64,000 nucleotides of DNA from Aureococcus anophagefferens (GCF_000186865.1 NW_008705566.1:1425254-1489253), one strand, 5' to 3'. Shown: positions 54,781-63,889, counted from the stretch's first letter. Numbers and translations are program-made. The notes: generated by a model not told the origin, from the letters alone.

Positions 54781-56151
54781 ATGCGCTCGCTCCGCATGAC
54801 GCGAGCCATCTCGGCGTCGCAGCCATGCACCACACCCACACGCGCCTTCTCCGGCTACAAGGGCTTCGGCAGCTTCCACTCCGAGGACGTCGAGGAGCTC
54901 GTGGCGCAGGCCTGCGCGCCGGGCTGGCAGGCGCCGAGCGCGCCACCGCTCGTCGCCGCGGCCGCCGCGAGCCCGATCGCCGACGACATGCGCGCCAACT
55001 TCCTGCTGGACGACGCCTGGACCTTCGTCAACCACGGCGCCTTCGGCGCGCCGTGCAAGACGGCCTTCGACGCCGCGGCGGCGTGGCGGCGCCACGCGGA
55101 GCTGCAGCCGCTGCGCTTCGTCGACCGCGAGCTCTTCCCGCACCTCGTCGCGTCGCTGAAGGCGCTCGGCGACGTGCTGCGGCTGTCGCCGCGGGACCTG
55201 GCGCTCGCGCCGAACGCGACGGCCGCGCTCAACGTCGCCGTGCCCGCGGCGGCCGCCGCGAGAGGCCTCGGCCCGGGCGCGGGCCTGCTCCTGCTCGACT
55301 GCGGCTACGGCTCCGTCCGGACGTTGGCGGCCAAGGTCTGCGCCGCGCGGGGCGCCGAGCTCGTCGAGGTGGGAGTTCTCGACGACGTCGCGGCGCGCGG
55401 CTCCGCGGAAGGCGTGGCGGAGCTCGTAGAACGCGCGTTGGAGACCAACAACATCCGCGTCGCCGTTTTCGACCACTACACTTCCAATTCCGCCCTGCGT
55501 CTACCGGTCGCGGAGCTCGCGGCGCTCTGCCGGGCGCGCGGCGTCGCCGTCGTCGTCGACGGCGCGCACAGTCTAGGTTCGGCGCCGCTCGACGTCGCCG
55601 ACATCGGCGCGGACTACTTCTGCGGCAACCTCCACAAGTGGTACTGCTCGCCGCGGGGCAGCGGCTTCCTCTGGGTCCGGGACCGCGAAAGCGTCGTCGA
55701 GCCGCTGGTGGTGTCGCACGGCTACGGGAGGGGCTTCGCGAGCGATTTCATATGGACGGGCGCGGGCGACTACGGCGCGCCGTTGGCGCTGCCGGCGTTG
55801 GTGGATTGGTGGGCGCAGGTCGGCGGTTTGGAAGCGCACATGGACCGCAACGCGGCGCTCCTCGCCGACGCGACAGAAACGCTGGTCGCGGCGTGGCGAA
55901 CGGAGACGCTCGTCGACGCGGCGAGCTCCGCGCCGTCGATGGCGCTCGTGCGCCTGCCGGGCCCGCGGACGGGCGACAGGACGTCGATCGACGGCAAGGC
56001 GGCCCAGGACGCGCTCCACTTCCGGCACGGCGTCGAGTGCCCCGTGAAGACCGTCGGCGGCGAGCTCTACGCGCGCGTGAGCGCCGCGCCCTACAATCGA
56101 CTCGGCGACTACGAGCGCCTCGCGGAGGCCGCTTTAAATTTAAGGTCGTAG
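54781..56151 (+). CDS. Class V PLP-dependent aminotransferase, isopenicillin-N-epimerase type
   Basis: 456 residues. The first 25 or so residues (MRSLRMTRAISASQP) are Arg/Ser rich and fit a mitochondrial presequence. The fold-type I core shows NHGAFGAPCKTAFDAAAAWR, LALAPNATAALN, VAVFDHYTSNSALRLPV, VVVDGAHSLGSAPLDV with the Asp that binds the pyridine nitrogen, and YFCGNLHKWYCSPRGSGFLW with the Schiff-base Lys. These are typical of the isopenicillin N epimerase / cysteine desulfurase-like branch. The substrate is unknown, and antibiotic synthesis is not implied. Its final 12 bases overlap the end of the convergent phosphatase gene. Confidence 0.85.
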   Translation: MRSLRMTRAISASQPCTTPTRAFSGYKGFGSFHSEDVEELVAQACAPGWQAPSAPPLVAAAAASPIADDMRANFLLDDAWTFVNHGAFGAPCKTAFDAAAAWRRHAELQPLRFVDRELFPHLVASLKALGDVLRLSPRDLALAPNATAALNVAVPAAAAARGLGPGAGLLLLDCGYGSVRTLAAKVCAARGAELVEVGVLDDVAARGSAEGVAELVERALETNNIRVAVFDHYTSNSALRLPVAELAALCRARGVAVVVDGAHSLGSAPLDVADIGADYFCGNLHKWYCSPRGSGFLWVRDRESVVEPLVVSHGYGRGFASDFIWTGAGDYGAPLALPALVDWWAQVGGLEAHMDRNAALLADATETLVAAWRTETLVDAASSAPSMALVRLPGPRTGDRTSIDGKAAQDALHFRHGVECPVKTVGGELYARVSAAPYNRLGDYERLAEAALNLRS

Positions 56152-57828
56152 GTCGTACTCGACCTTGCGCCCGTCGCCGCGCGAGAAGAGGAACCCGCCG
56201 TCGCAGCGGGCCTTGCACCACCAGCCGTCGGCGTCGACCGTGCCGAGGACGTCGTCCGCGTCCGCGTCGTCGCCGGGCGCGGGGACCCGGACCTCGTAGC
56301 TCGTCCCGTCCGCGCGCGACCCGACGACGCGCGTCGCCGTGCGCTCGACGTCGTCGCCCTCGAAGGTCGCGACGACCAGACTCGCGCCGCGCTTGTCCGG
56401 CGCGGCGACGTCCGCGAAGGACGTGTCGGCCATGACGACCTCGACGCCGCCGTCCGCCGCTCGCAGCAGCGCGGGCGAGTCGCCGACGGGCCGGTGGCCG
56501 ACGACGACGCGGCGCACGCCGGAGCGCCGGAGCCAGGCGTGGACCGCCGGGTCGCGCGCGTCCGACGTGTACTTCGTCGACGCCTCGAACGCGCGCGCGT
56601 TGTAGGCGCCCGTCGACGCGCCCTCGCGGACCGCGGCCCAGATCCGCGCGCGTCTTGAGATTGCCGAATGAGAATCCACATTTCCCCCGTCGGCGTAGCA
56701 GTTGGACACGACGGACCGGCCCCAGACGGCGCAGCGGTTCTGCAGCGCGAGGAGGCACTCGCCGCCGCGCGAGCCGTCGGCGGCGAACGTCGGCCGCGCG
56801 AGGTGGTCCGCGAGGCCCCACGCGAGGAGCGCGTTGAGGTCGCGGACCCAGGCGTCGACGTCGCGCTCGGACATGAAACTCTTCGTCGGCGGGAAGCCCG
56901 CGTCGCCGCGCCTCCCGACGCGGAATCGCGTGTGTTTCTCGGGGACGAAGCCCGCGGTCTGCGCGTCGACCTGGGCAGCACAAGAGTGATTCAACGTCGC
57001 TTCAACGTGAGTGTTCCGCGCGCGCGCGTTACGGAAACCACATCCACGCTTCGAGACCGTTCCGAGAGATGATCGCTTGTCCAAAAGTCAGCCGAAACGA
57101 GTGGGAAAATGGCCGAGATCGGAGCCTTTGAAGTTGGGAATTTCGCTCTCTTTTCCTGCCCTGGCGTCGACGGCGCCGTGGACGAAGAGCGTCGAGCCGA
57201 ACCGCGCCGCGACGGACGCGCGCTCGAGGTAGGCGCGGAGCGCGCCGCCGGGGAGCACCTCGCCGACGCACGAGTCGACGACGTCGTCGTCCGTTATGTG
57301 TTCCTCGTTCCGGAGCGTCGCGAGCTCCGCCCTCCGGAACTCGAAGGTCCCGGGGCAGCCGAGCGTGTGCTCGAGCATCCACCGGAGCCGGTTCGCCCGC
57401 GAGTCGTCGAGGCGCTTCGACTTCAGGTAGTCCGCGAGCCGGGGCGCGGCGTCGTCCCAGTGCGGCCCGGGCACGGCCTCCGGCGGCGTCGCGAGCGCCT
57501 CCGGCGACAGCTCCGCCGTGTAGCGGAGCTTGTTCAGGTCGCGGTTGCCGACGAGCAGGGCGACGCGGTCCCGGCCGTAGCGGTCGCTCAGGTCCGCGAG
57601 CATGCGGCAGAGGCGCACGTCGCCGTCGCCCTTGTCGACCGCGTCGCCGCCGAAGACGAATCGGCAGCCGTCGTCCGCGAAGCGCAGCACCGTCTCCGCG
57701 TCGTCGTCGAAGCGCAGCACGCCCGACGCGCGCACGTAGCGGCGGAAGTAGTCGAGGTTGCCCTCGACGTCCGTCACGTAGCCGATGCGCACCGGCGGCG
57801 GCGCCAGGGCCGCCGCCAAGGAGGCCAT
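56140..57828 (-). CDS. Calcineurin-like metallophosphatase, two exons
   Basis: Exons 57828-57172 and 56970-56140 join in phase 0 to 495 residues. RIGYVTDVEGNLDYFRRYV (a D-x-E/H variant of the first metal motif), FVFGGDAVDKGDGDVRL (GGDxxDKG), LLVGNRDLNKLR (GNRD where typical enzymes have GNHE) and VVVGHRPVGDSPAL (GHxP) give the metallophosphoesterase order. The Arg for His swap in GNRD follows a known subgroup of plant and algal enzymes. The C-terminus (EVRVPAPGDDADADD, WWCKARCDGGFLFSRGDGRK) is a beta-rich tail. A short hydrophobic N-terminus (MASLAAALAPPPV) may target it. The intron is a family 3 introner. Confidence 0.8.
56971..57171 (-). mobile_element. Introner element, family 3, in the metallophosphatase gene
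   Basis: Element 56971-57163 (193 bp), duplications GCGTCGAC at 56963-56970 and 57164-57171 (perfect). Terminal repeats CTGGGCAGCACAAGAG and CAGGGCAGGAAAAGAG are inverted. It is nearly identical to 35536-35727 for most of its length. Gene-strand donor GT (GTCGACGC), acceptor CCCAG; splicing gives VHGAVDAQTAG. Confidence 0.93.
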
Positions 57829-58278
57829 GCAGAGCGCCCGCCACCAAATTTTGCCAATTCCCGCGGCGGCGTCGCTTTGCGTTTGCGTCACCACCGCTTC
57901 GCTGCGCAAGGGTGCGACGTCTCTAGCTCCGCGACAGCGTCGTTGCCGGCGCAGGAGGGCGCGATGACGAGGACGACGAGGCTCGGACGCGAAGTTGATG
58001 CTCTGTTGCCGCTCGCGAGCCGATCGTGAAGCGATCGCGAATCGCGCTGCATCCGCAGCGGCAACGCTTGCCTCGGCCCACCGGATCGCTTGCCGGACGT
58101 CGTCTCGACCACCACCCGAACCGCCTTCGACGCGCCGGGGAGCGCGCTCGCCAGCGTCGCCGCCAGCGCCGCGCAACCAGCGCCAGCCCCAGGTTCCGCG
58201 ACCCGGCAGCGCTGCGCGTCGCCGGAAGTGTGCCGCTTTTCGGCTTCGCGTCCCGAAGCGCTTTTCAAGGCACAAAAA
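57829..58278. promoter_or_regulatory. Divergent intergenic region between metallophosphatase and MYB genes
   Basis: 450 bp between start codons. The frame in front of the MYB ATG is open back to 58090 but has the look of chance GC-rich sequence. I see no clear TATA box or repeat. It presumably holds both promoters. Confidence 0.4.
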
Positions 58279-59628
58279 ATGGAGATGCCGGCGGCGCCGC
58301 CGGCCGAGGGCGCGCCCCCGGTCATGTACATGGAGCCCGGCGGCGGCATGGCGGGGCTCATGCAGGCCGTGAACTCCGGGGAGGACAAGCGCGCGCGGCC
58401 GCGGAAGCCGTCGATCGGGGGCAAGTGGAGCGACGAGGAGGACAAGCGGCTGCTGCAGATCGTCGAGGAGAACGGCGCGAAGAAGTGGAAGCGCGTGGCC
58501 GAGCTGCTGGGGAGCGTGCGCACGGACATCCAGTGCCTGCACCGCTGGACCAAGGTCATCAAGCCGGGCCTCAACAAGGGCCCGTGGTCGGCCGAGGAGG
58601 ACGAGGTCGTCAAGTCGAACGTGATGAAGATGCAGAGCGAGTCCAACGAGGGCGTCGTCAAGTGGGCGGAGATCGCCAAGATCCTCAAGGGGCGCCTGGG
58701 CAAGCAGTGCCGCGAGCGGTGGTTCAACCACCTCGACCCGACGATAAAAAAGGGCGAGTGGGAGCCGCACGAGAACCGGACGCTCTTCGACCTCCAGCAG
58801 CAGTACGGCAACCGCTGGTGCGAGATCGCCAAGGCGCTGCCGGGGCGGTCCGAGAACGCCATCAAGAACCGCTGGAACTCGTCCGCGATGAAGCGCTACA
58901 TCCAGACGGCCAAGCTCGACGGCATGGTCTGCCCCCACGGCCCGGCGCCGCCCAAGGCCGGCGCGCCGCGCGGGCCCGACGCGCGGGCCCTGGCCCACTT
59001 CGGCGGCGGGCGGCCCCAGCCCTACGCCGTGCGCCACGAGGACCTCCGGGCCATCGCCGACGGCGACTTCGACCAGCTCGCGGCGGTGCTCGCGAACCCG
59101 ACGGTCTTCCCCAAGCTCCAGCCCCAGCTCATCTCCATGATGCTCGGCCAGGTCATGCTCAGCGCGCCCCAGGCGGACCGCCTCAAGGCCGTCTGCGCCG
59201 CGCGGCTCCGCGCGGACTCGGCGGCCTACGGCGCCGCGCTGCCCCAGGTCGAGGGCCAGCTCGACCACGTCATCCGCGCGCGGACCGCCGCAAGCCCGAG
59301 CCCGCGCCCGCCGCCGTCCCTCGGCGGCGGCTCGCCGGGCGCGACGCTCCGCGACGGCGGCGTCGTCGTCGCCGCGGATCCGGCGCCGACCGCGGCCAAG
59401 GCCCCGGCGGGCGGCGCGCCGCCGCCCGTCGCCCAGGTCGCCGAGACGGTGGGCGTCGTCCGCGCCCACCCGGGCACGGCGCCCGTCGTCGTCGGCGTCG
59501 TGCCCGCCGCGCCCGCGCCCGCGGCCGCGCCGCGCGACGGCGGCGGCGACGCGTCGCCCGCGGACGACCCGCCGCCGGCGCCACCCGCCGAGGCGGACGC
59601 CGACGCCGCCGCCGACCCGGCCCAGTGA
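58279..59628 (+). CDS. Three-repeat (3R) MYB transcription factor
   Basis: 449 residues. Three adjacent MYB repeats at about 48-210: R1 [20 protein letters not shown]...[22 protein letters not shown]2 [16 protein letters not shown]...[25 protein letters not shown]3 [20 protein letters not shown]...[22 protein letters not shown]. Each keeps its three regularly spaced aromatic residues (W, W and W/F). R2 has an insertion of about six residues ([10 protein letters not shown]). The recognition helices ([16 protein letters not shown]) are those of c-MYB/3R-MYB proteins that control G2/M genes in plants and protists (family knowledge). The C-terminus is Ala/Pro-rich and could be a transactivation region. 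Confidence 0.9.
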   Translation: MEMPAAPPAEGAPPVMYMEPGGGMAGLMQAVNSGEDKRARPRKPSIGGKWSDEEDKRLLQIVEENGAKKWKRVAELLGSVRTDIQCLHRWTKVIKPGLNKGPWSAEEDEVVKSNVMKMQSESNEGVVKWAEIAKILKGRLGKQCRERWFNHLDPTIKKGEWEPHENRTLFDLQQQYGNRWCEIAKALPGRSENAIKNRWNSSAMKRYIQTAKLDGMVCPHGPAPPKAGAPRGPDARALAHFGGGRPQPYAVRHEDLRAIADGDFDQLAAVLANPTVFPKLQPQLISMMLGQVMLSAPQADRLKAVCAARLRADSAAYGAALPQVEGQLDHVIRARTAASPSPRPPPSLGGGSPGATLRDGGVVVAADPAPTAAKAPAGGAPPPVAQVAETVGVVRAHPGTAPVVVGVVPAAPAPAAAPRDGGGDASPADDPPPAPPAEADADAAADPAQ

Positions 59629-59773
59629 GGCTCCAGGCTTTGTGTGTCCGCGAGCAATTCATACGCGCGCCTTTTAATTATCCTGAGGTTGTCGATGCCT
59701 GCAGCTTTGGCGGGGCTGCCTCACGCGTCGTGGATCTGGACCGTGATGCTGCGCGTTTAGGAAGTTCGCAACG

Positions 59774-61231
59774 ATGCGCTGCCCGCGGGCCGTGGCGAAG
59801 CCCTGCGTCGAATGCCTCGCCGCCGTCATCGTCGTCGCCGCCGCGCTGGGCTTCCGCCGCCTGTCGTGCTGCCGCGGGCGCGAGGCCGCTGCGGCGCGCG
59901 ACGCGGGGGACGCGGGCGCCGGCGACGAGGCCGTGGCGCGGCTCGCGGCGTTCCTGGACCTCCCCGCGAGCCCGCGCACGCATCCGGCGTCGTCGAAGCT
60001 CGCCGCGCCGTCGCTCCTGGACACGCCGAAATCCGCGCTGCGGCGGCAGCTCAAGAAGCGGCGCCGCGAGGACACGTCGCACTGGGACGAGGTCGTCAGC
60101 TTCGACGGCGGGCGCCGCGCCGCGCGCCCGGCGGAGACGCCCGAGGACGCGGCCGCCCGGCTCACGGTGGAGGCCGTCGAGCTCAAGCGCGCGGGGAAAT
60201 ACGCCGCGGCGCTCGCGAAGCTCTACGAGGCGAAGCGCGAGGCCGAGCCCGACGGCCCGGTCGTCGAGGAGAAGGCGCCCGAGGCCTGCGACGTCTGGTC
60301 GTTCCAGGAGAAGGCGGTCGCACCAAGGCCGGCTCGGGCCGTCGAGTCGAGCGCGAGCGAGAGCGACGACGACGGCGCCGACGCGCCCTCGAGCCTCGCG
60401 CGGCCCGCGGCCGCGGCGCGCGGCGACGACGACGACGACGATGACGACGACGTCGCGCCGACCTACCGGTCGCCGAGCTCGGCCCAGCGCCGCGTCGACC
60501 GCGCCCCGGAGCCGACGTCCGACGACGACGAGGACGCGGTCGCCCGGCTCAAAACGGAGGCCGTGGAGCTCAAGCGCGCGGGCAAATACGCCGCGGCGCT
60601 CGCGAAGCTCTACGAGGCGAAAGACGACGAGCTCGCGACGCGCGACGACGGCCCGACCGTCGAGGAGAAGGCGCCGGACGACGCGTGGTCCTACCAGGAG
60701 AAGCCCGCCCCGCCGCCGGCCGCGGCCGTCGAGTCGAGCGAGAGCGAGAGCGACGGCGACGACGACGGCGTCGACACGCCCGTGAGCCTCGCGCGGCCCG
60801 CGGCCGCGGCGCGCGCGCCGCCGAGCGACGACGACGAGAGCGACGGCGAAAGCGAGGCGCGCGCCGCCCCTTCCGACGACGACGACCACCTCGAGGCGTC
60901 TTTGTCCGTCTTCGGCCTCGCGGCCGGCGCGGCGCCGCGCCACGACGACCGCGAGGCCATCGACACGCCCAGAAGCCTCGAGCGGCCCCCGGCGCCGACG
61001 ACGCCGCGGAGCGGCGGCCGTCCGCGCGTGTCCACGGTGTTGAGCGACGCGGAGGATCCGGACGAGGGGCACGACGTCGTCGACTGCCCGCTGATCCTGT
61101 CCCGGCCCCACGCGGGCGAGGACCACGAGCCCATCGACCACGACCTCGACCTCGACTTCCACGAAGACCAGGCGACGCGCGGCCTGCTCGGGGCGAACCT
61201 CGCGGCGTCCTTCGCGGAGGTCGTCGGGTAA
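59774..61231 (+). CDS. Acidic protein with an internally duplicated helical repeat
   Basis: 485 residues. Residues about 13-30 (LAAVIVVAAALGF) are a single hydrophobic helix, so it may be a signal anchor. The segment AVELKRAGKYAAALAKLYEAK occurs twice in almost identical form (about 137-157 and 264-284), each followed by VVEEKAP/TVEEKAP, a W-S-x-Q-EK motif and an acidic Asp tract, an internal duplication of about 125 residues. The helix is TPR- or MIT-like (small residues at repeat positions) but too short to assign. The C-terminus is acidic. Composition and repeats suggest a scaffold; no enzyme motif is visible. Confidence 0.65.
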   Translation: MRCPRAVAKPCVECLAAVIVVAAALGFRRLSCCRGREAAAARDAGDAGAGDEAVARLAAFLDLPASPRTHPASSKLAAPSLLDTPKSALRRQLKKRRREDTSHWDEVVSFDGGRRAARPAETPEDAAARLTVEAVELKRAGKYAAALAKLYEAKREAEPDGPVVEEKAPEACDVWSFQEKAVAPRPARAVESSASESDDDGADAPSSLARPAAAARGDDDDDDDDDVAPTYRSPSSAQRRVDRAPEPTSDDDEDAVARLKTEAVELKRAGKYAAALAKLYEAKDDELATRDDGPTVEEKAPDDAWSYQEKPAPPPAAAVESSESESDGDDDGVDTPVSLARPAAAARAPPSDDDESDGESEARAAPSDDDDHLEASLSVFGLAAGAAPRHDDREAIDTPRSLERPPAPTTPRSGGRPRVSTVLSDAEDPDEGHDVVDCPLILSRPHAGEDHEPIDHDLDLDFHEDQATRGLLGANLAASFAEVVG

Positions 61232-61405
61232 GGACTGCGCGCGGACCATCGCGCCTCGCCGAGGCTCGCACTATAATATGTTTCAGGTTTGGCGCGGATG
61301 CTTTTCAGGTTTAGGCCCGGGAATGATGTTTCTAGGTTTAAGGATCTCCGCTCGTGCTCTTCGGGTTTAAGAAGTCGTTGCTCGCTTTGAATCGCTGGGC
61401 AGCTG

Positions 61406-62470
61406 ATGGACGACGACGCACCGCTGCCCGCCTTGTCGCCCCTGCCGCGCCGCCCCTTCGGGGAGCGCAACGCGGGGGCCGTCGCCTCGCCCGGGGCGAC
61501 GCAGGACTACGACGAGCGCGCGCAGCGCCGCGTCCGGCCCGACGGCGCGCTCGTCGTGCCGGACGGCGCGCTTGCCGCGGCGCGCGAGCGCCGCCCCTTC
61601 GGGCGCGAGACGCAGCCCCCGGAGCAGCCCGCGAGCAGAGTCCAAAAAAAAATGCGCGCTCGGGGCCCCCGTCGTTCGTCGTCCGTCGACCGTCGACCGT
61701 CGACCGTCGACCGTCGACCGTCGACCGTCGACCGTCGACCGTCGTCCGGCCGTCAGGCGACGGCCCGCGCGCTTGTTGGAATATGAACAGAGAAGGGAAG
61801 GTGGGGGTTCGAATCCCCGCTGTCCCACGCAGGCGCGCGGGCGAGGAGGGCGCGCGCGTGCAGCAGCACGCGGACGAGGAGGCCGTCCAGGCCATGATGG
61901 ACGACTTCGCCGAGTTCGACGACTTCGAGTTCGAGCAGCAGCAGGAGGAGGAGCGCACGGTCGAGCAGCCGCCGCGTTCCTCCTCTCGTCGGCGCAGTTC
62001 CTGCAGATCACGAACAACGGGAAGAAGACGAAGGACAAGTTCACGGCGGCCGACAAAAGGCGCGTCGGCAGCACCCTCAAAGCCTACGCGGAGCTGGCCT
62101 TGAAGGACCCGACGAAGGAGTTCCCGGACGAGACGAAGAACCTCGACTTCGACACGCTCAAGGGCATCGCTTCGTCCTGCTACCACCTCGCGCCGCTCGC
62201 CGGCGCCGACAAGGCCAAGTTCGCCGACGTCGGCTACCAGTGCTCCTGTGCGACCGACCCGTGTCTTTTTTTTTCGCGTACACGACGAACAACCCAGCCA
62301 TAGGCCCGCAATTTTGGCACTACGGCAAGTGCAAGCACTCGCTCGGCATGGCCATCCACAAGGGCAAGATCAACATCCCGCCCCGGTGGAACATCACGAA
62401 CATCACCGAGGAGCGCCGCCGCGGCCGGCCCCGCAACGCCAACGGCGGCGGCGCGCTGACCGGCCGCTGA
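61406..62470 (+). CDS. SWIM zinc-finger protein, four exons
   Basis: Proposed exons 61406-61626, 61833-61959, 62007-62247 and 62304-62470, giving 251 residues. The last two introns (47 and 56 bp, GT-AG) are well supported because they join ERT to ITNNGKKTKDK and complete the finger CSCPQFWHYGKCKHSLG, an exact CxCx(n)CxH SWIM signature. The first intron boundary (GC donor) is uncertain. Exon 2 is acidic (MMDDFAEFDDFEFEQQQEEE). The C-terminus is RRRGRPRNANGG, AT-hook-like. SWIM domains bind DNA or proteins. It lies wholly within the inverted-repeat-bounded element. Confidence 0.65.
61680..61745. repeat. 7-bp microsatellite CGTCGAC, about nine copies
   Basis: A perfect tandem of a 7-bp unit within the proposed first intron of the SWIM gene. 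It is preceded by an A-run at about 61643-61651. Each unit contains GTCGAC, so it presents repeated 6-bp palindromes. Confidence 0.85.
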
Positions 62471-62489
62471 TCACTGACCCCGAGCGACG

Positions 62490-62600
62490 GGCAACCCTGC
62501 AATCCTGCAATCCTGCAACTTGAATCCTGCAATCCTGCAATCCTGCAATTCTGAACTTGAATCCTGCAATCCTGCAATCCTGCAATCCTGCAATTCTATC
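62490..62600. repeat. Tandem AATCCTGC repeats
   Basis: Units of AATCCTGC repeat about ten times, interrupted twice by the larger block TTCTGAACTTGAATCC or AACTTGAATCC. The array follows the SWIM gene's stop and lies before the right inverted repeat. The unit is short and continuous with no spacers, so it is not CRISPR. Confidence 0.85.
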
Positions 62601-62817
62601 CGCCGCGGCCGCCCGTCGCACCAGGTCCTTTTTCTTTTCCGATTTTCCCGAATTTTTTCTAAACCTAAAAGCACGACACGTAATTTTCTAAACCCAGAAA
62701 CATCATTCCCGGGCCTAAACCTGAAAAGCATCCGCTCCAAACCTAAAACAATAGGCATCCCGAGGCTCGGCACGCTCCGAGCGGCATCGACGTGTCTTTG
62801 AAGATCGCAGAGGAGGC

Positions 62818-63885
62818 ATGGCTCTTCGCTCCCTCATCGTAGCGCTCGCTTTGAGCGCCGCCAGCGCGCTCGTGCCCGCGTCGCGGCCGTCGGCGGCGCG
62901 CTCGGCGGTCGTCGTGCGCGAAGGCCCGCTCGACGCCGTCGGCGACGCGCTCGAGAGCTTCGCGGCGCCGCCGTCCGACGCGTCGCTGCCCTCCGGCAGC
63001 TTCGGGGCCGTCATCACGGGCGGCGCCGCGGGCGTGGGCTACGCCTACGCCGACGAGTTCCTCGCGCGGGGCCACCAGGTCATGATCTGCGACATCAAGG
63101 ACCCGGCGAGCGCCGTGTCCGCGCTCAAGGCGAAGCACGGGCCCGACGCGAAGATCTTCGGCGCGGTCTGCGACGTGAGCGACACGGCGTCCGTGCGCGC
63201 CTTCGCGAAGCAATCCCAAGAAAAACTCGGCACGGTCCACTACTGGGTGAACAACGCCGCCCTCAACGGCGGCCGCAAGCCGTTCCTCGAGGTGAGCGAC
63301 GAGGCCATCGAGGCCGTCGTCAAGGTGAACATGTTCGGCGTGCTCATCTGCACCAAGGTCGCCATGGAGCTCATGTTCGACCAGGCCGGCGTCACGGGCC
63401 ACGTCTTCAACACCGTGGGCTCCGGCGTGCGCGGCGGCGGCACGCCCGGCTACGTGACGTACGGAGCGGCGAAGCGCGGGCTCCCGCAGATGACGGACTC
63501 GCTCGTCGCGGAGCTCGAGGGCAAGACCCAGGGCTATTCCTGGCCGCCGTCGTCCACGCCCGGCGCGGTCAACGTCCACACGCTGTCGCCGGGCATGGTC
63601 TTCACGGACCTGCTGCTCAAGGACTCGACGCCGGAGCTCCGCAAGTTCCCCTTCGGCGTGCTCGCGGCGACGCCCGAGGAGGTCGCGCGGGACCTCGTCC
63701 CCAAGATGCTCGCGACGACGGGCACGGGCACCTTCGTCGAGTACCTCACGCGGCCCCGCACGCTCCTCAAGTTCTTCAACCGCTTCGTCAAGCAGGAGAA
63801 GAGCGACATCATCGACGACGACGGCAACGTCATCAAGAAGGACGGCGTCGCCTACAACGAGGACGGCGTCCGCGCGCTCTACTGA
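62818..63885 (+). CDS. Chlorophyll(ide) b reductase-like SDR (NYC1/NOL type), plastid-targeted
   Basis: 355 residues. Residues 1-18 (ALRSLIVALALSAASALVP) are a signal peptide followed by a Ser/Arg/Ala transit region; ASALVP resembles the ASAFAP cleavage motif of stramenopile plastid leaders with Leu for Phe. The SDR core has TGGAAGVGYA (TGxxxGxG, cofactor), CDVSD, NNAALNGG (NNAx), a catalytic Ser in TVGSGVRGG, and YVTYGAAKRG (YxxxK). VHTLSPGMVFTDLLL and the C-terminal FNRFVKQ match NOL/NYC1 of land plants more closely than general SDRs. Expected reaction: reduction of chlorophyll b to 7-hydroxymethyl chlorophyll a, or a related pigment step in an alga lacking chlorophyll b. Confidence 0.8.
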   Translation: MALRSLIVALALSAASALVPASRPSAARSAVVVREGPLDAVGDALESFAAPPSDASLPSGSFGAVITGGAAGVGYAYADEFLARGHQVMICDIKDPASAVSALKAKHGPDAKIFGAVCDVSDTASVRAFAKQSQEKLGTVHYWVNNAALNGGRKPFLEVSDEAIEAVVKVNMFGVLICTKVAMELMFDQAGVTGHVFNTVGSGVRGGGTPGYVTYGAAKRGLPQMTDSLVAELEGKTQGYSWPPSSTPGAVNVHTLSPGMVFTDLLLKDSTPELRKFPFGVLAATPEEVARDLVPKMLATTGTGTFVEYLTRPRTLLKFFNRFVKQEKSDIIDDDGNVIKKDGVAYNEDGVRALY

Positions 63886-63889
63886 GCCC

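Larger units (their letters stand above)
61269..62759. mobile_element. Putative Mutator-like element with long terminal inverted repeats
   Basis: The left end (61269-61340) and right end (62689-62759) are inverted repeats; a core of about 50 bases is nearly perfect, including GGATGCTTTTCAGGTTTAGG and CCCGGGAATGATGTTTCT. Weaker matching continues inward for a further 40 bp or so (CGTGCTCTTCGGGTTTAA against CGTGCTTTTAGGTTTAG). The ends are flanked by a 10-bp direct repeat CCGAGGCTCG at 61259-61268 and 62760-62769, which fits an insertion duplication. Inside is one gene with a SWIM zinc finger, the finger carried by MULE transposases, but no catalytic DDE domain is seen. It is likely a non-autonomous or shortened element. 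Confidence 0.65.

Noticed and set aside
54781..56151. Antibiotic (penicillin) biosynthesis gene
   Set aside because: The class V PLP fold called isopenicillin N epimerase is shared by many unrelated enzymes, and no NRPS or synthase neighbours exist.
61783..61832. Complete tRNA gene
   Set aside because: Only a T-arm and half an acceptor are present; no anticodon arm, D-arm or 5' acceptor strand could be found.
62490..62600. CRISPR-like direct repeats
   Set aside because: Units are 8 bp, contiguous and without unique spacers, in a eukaryotic nuclear context. It is a microsatellite.
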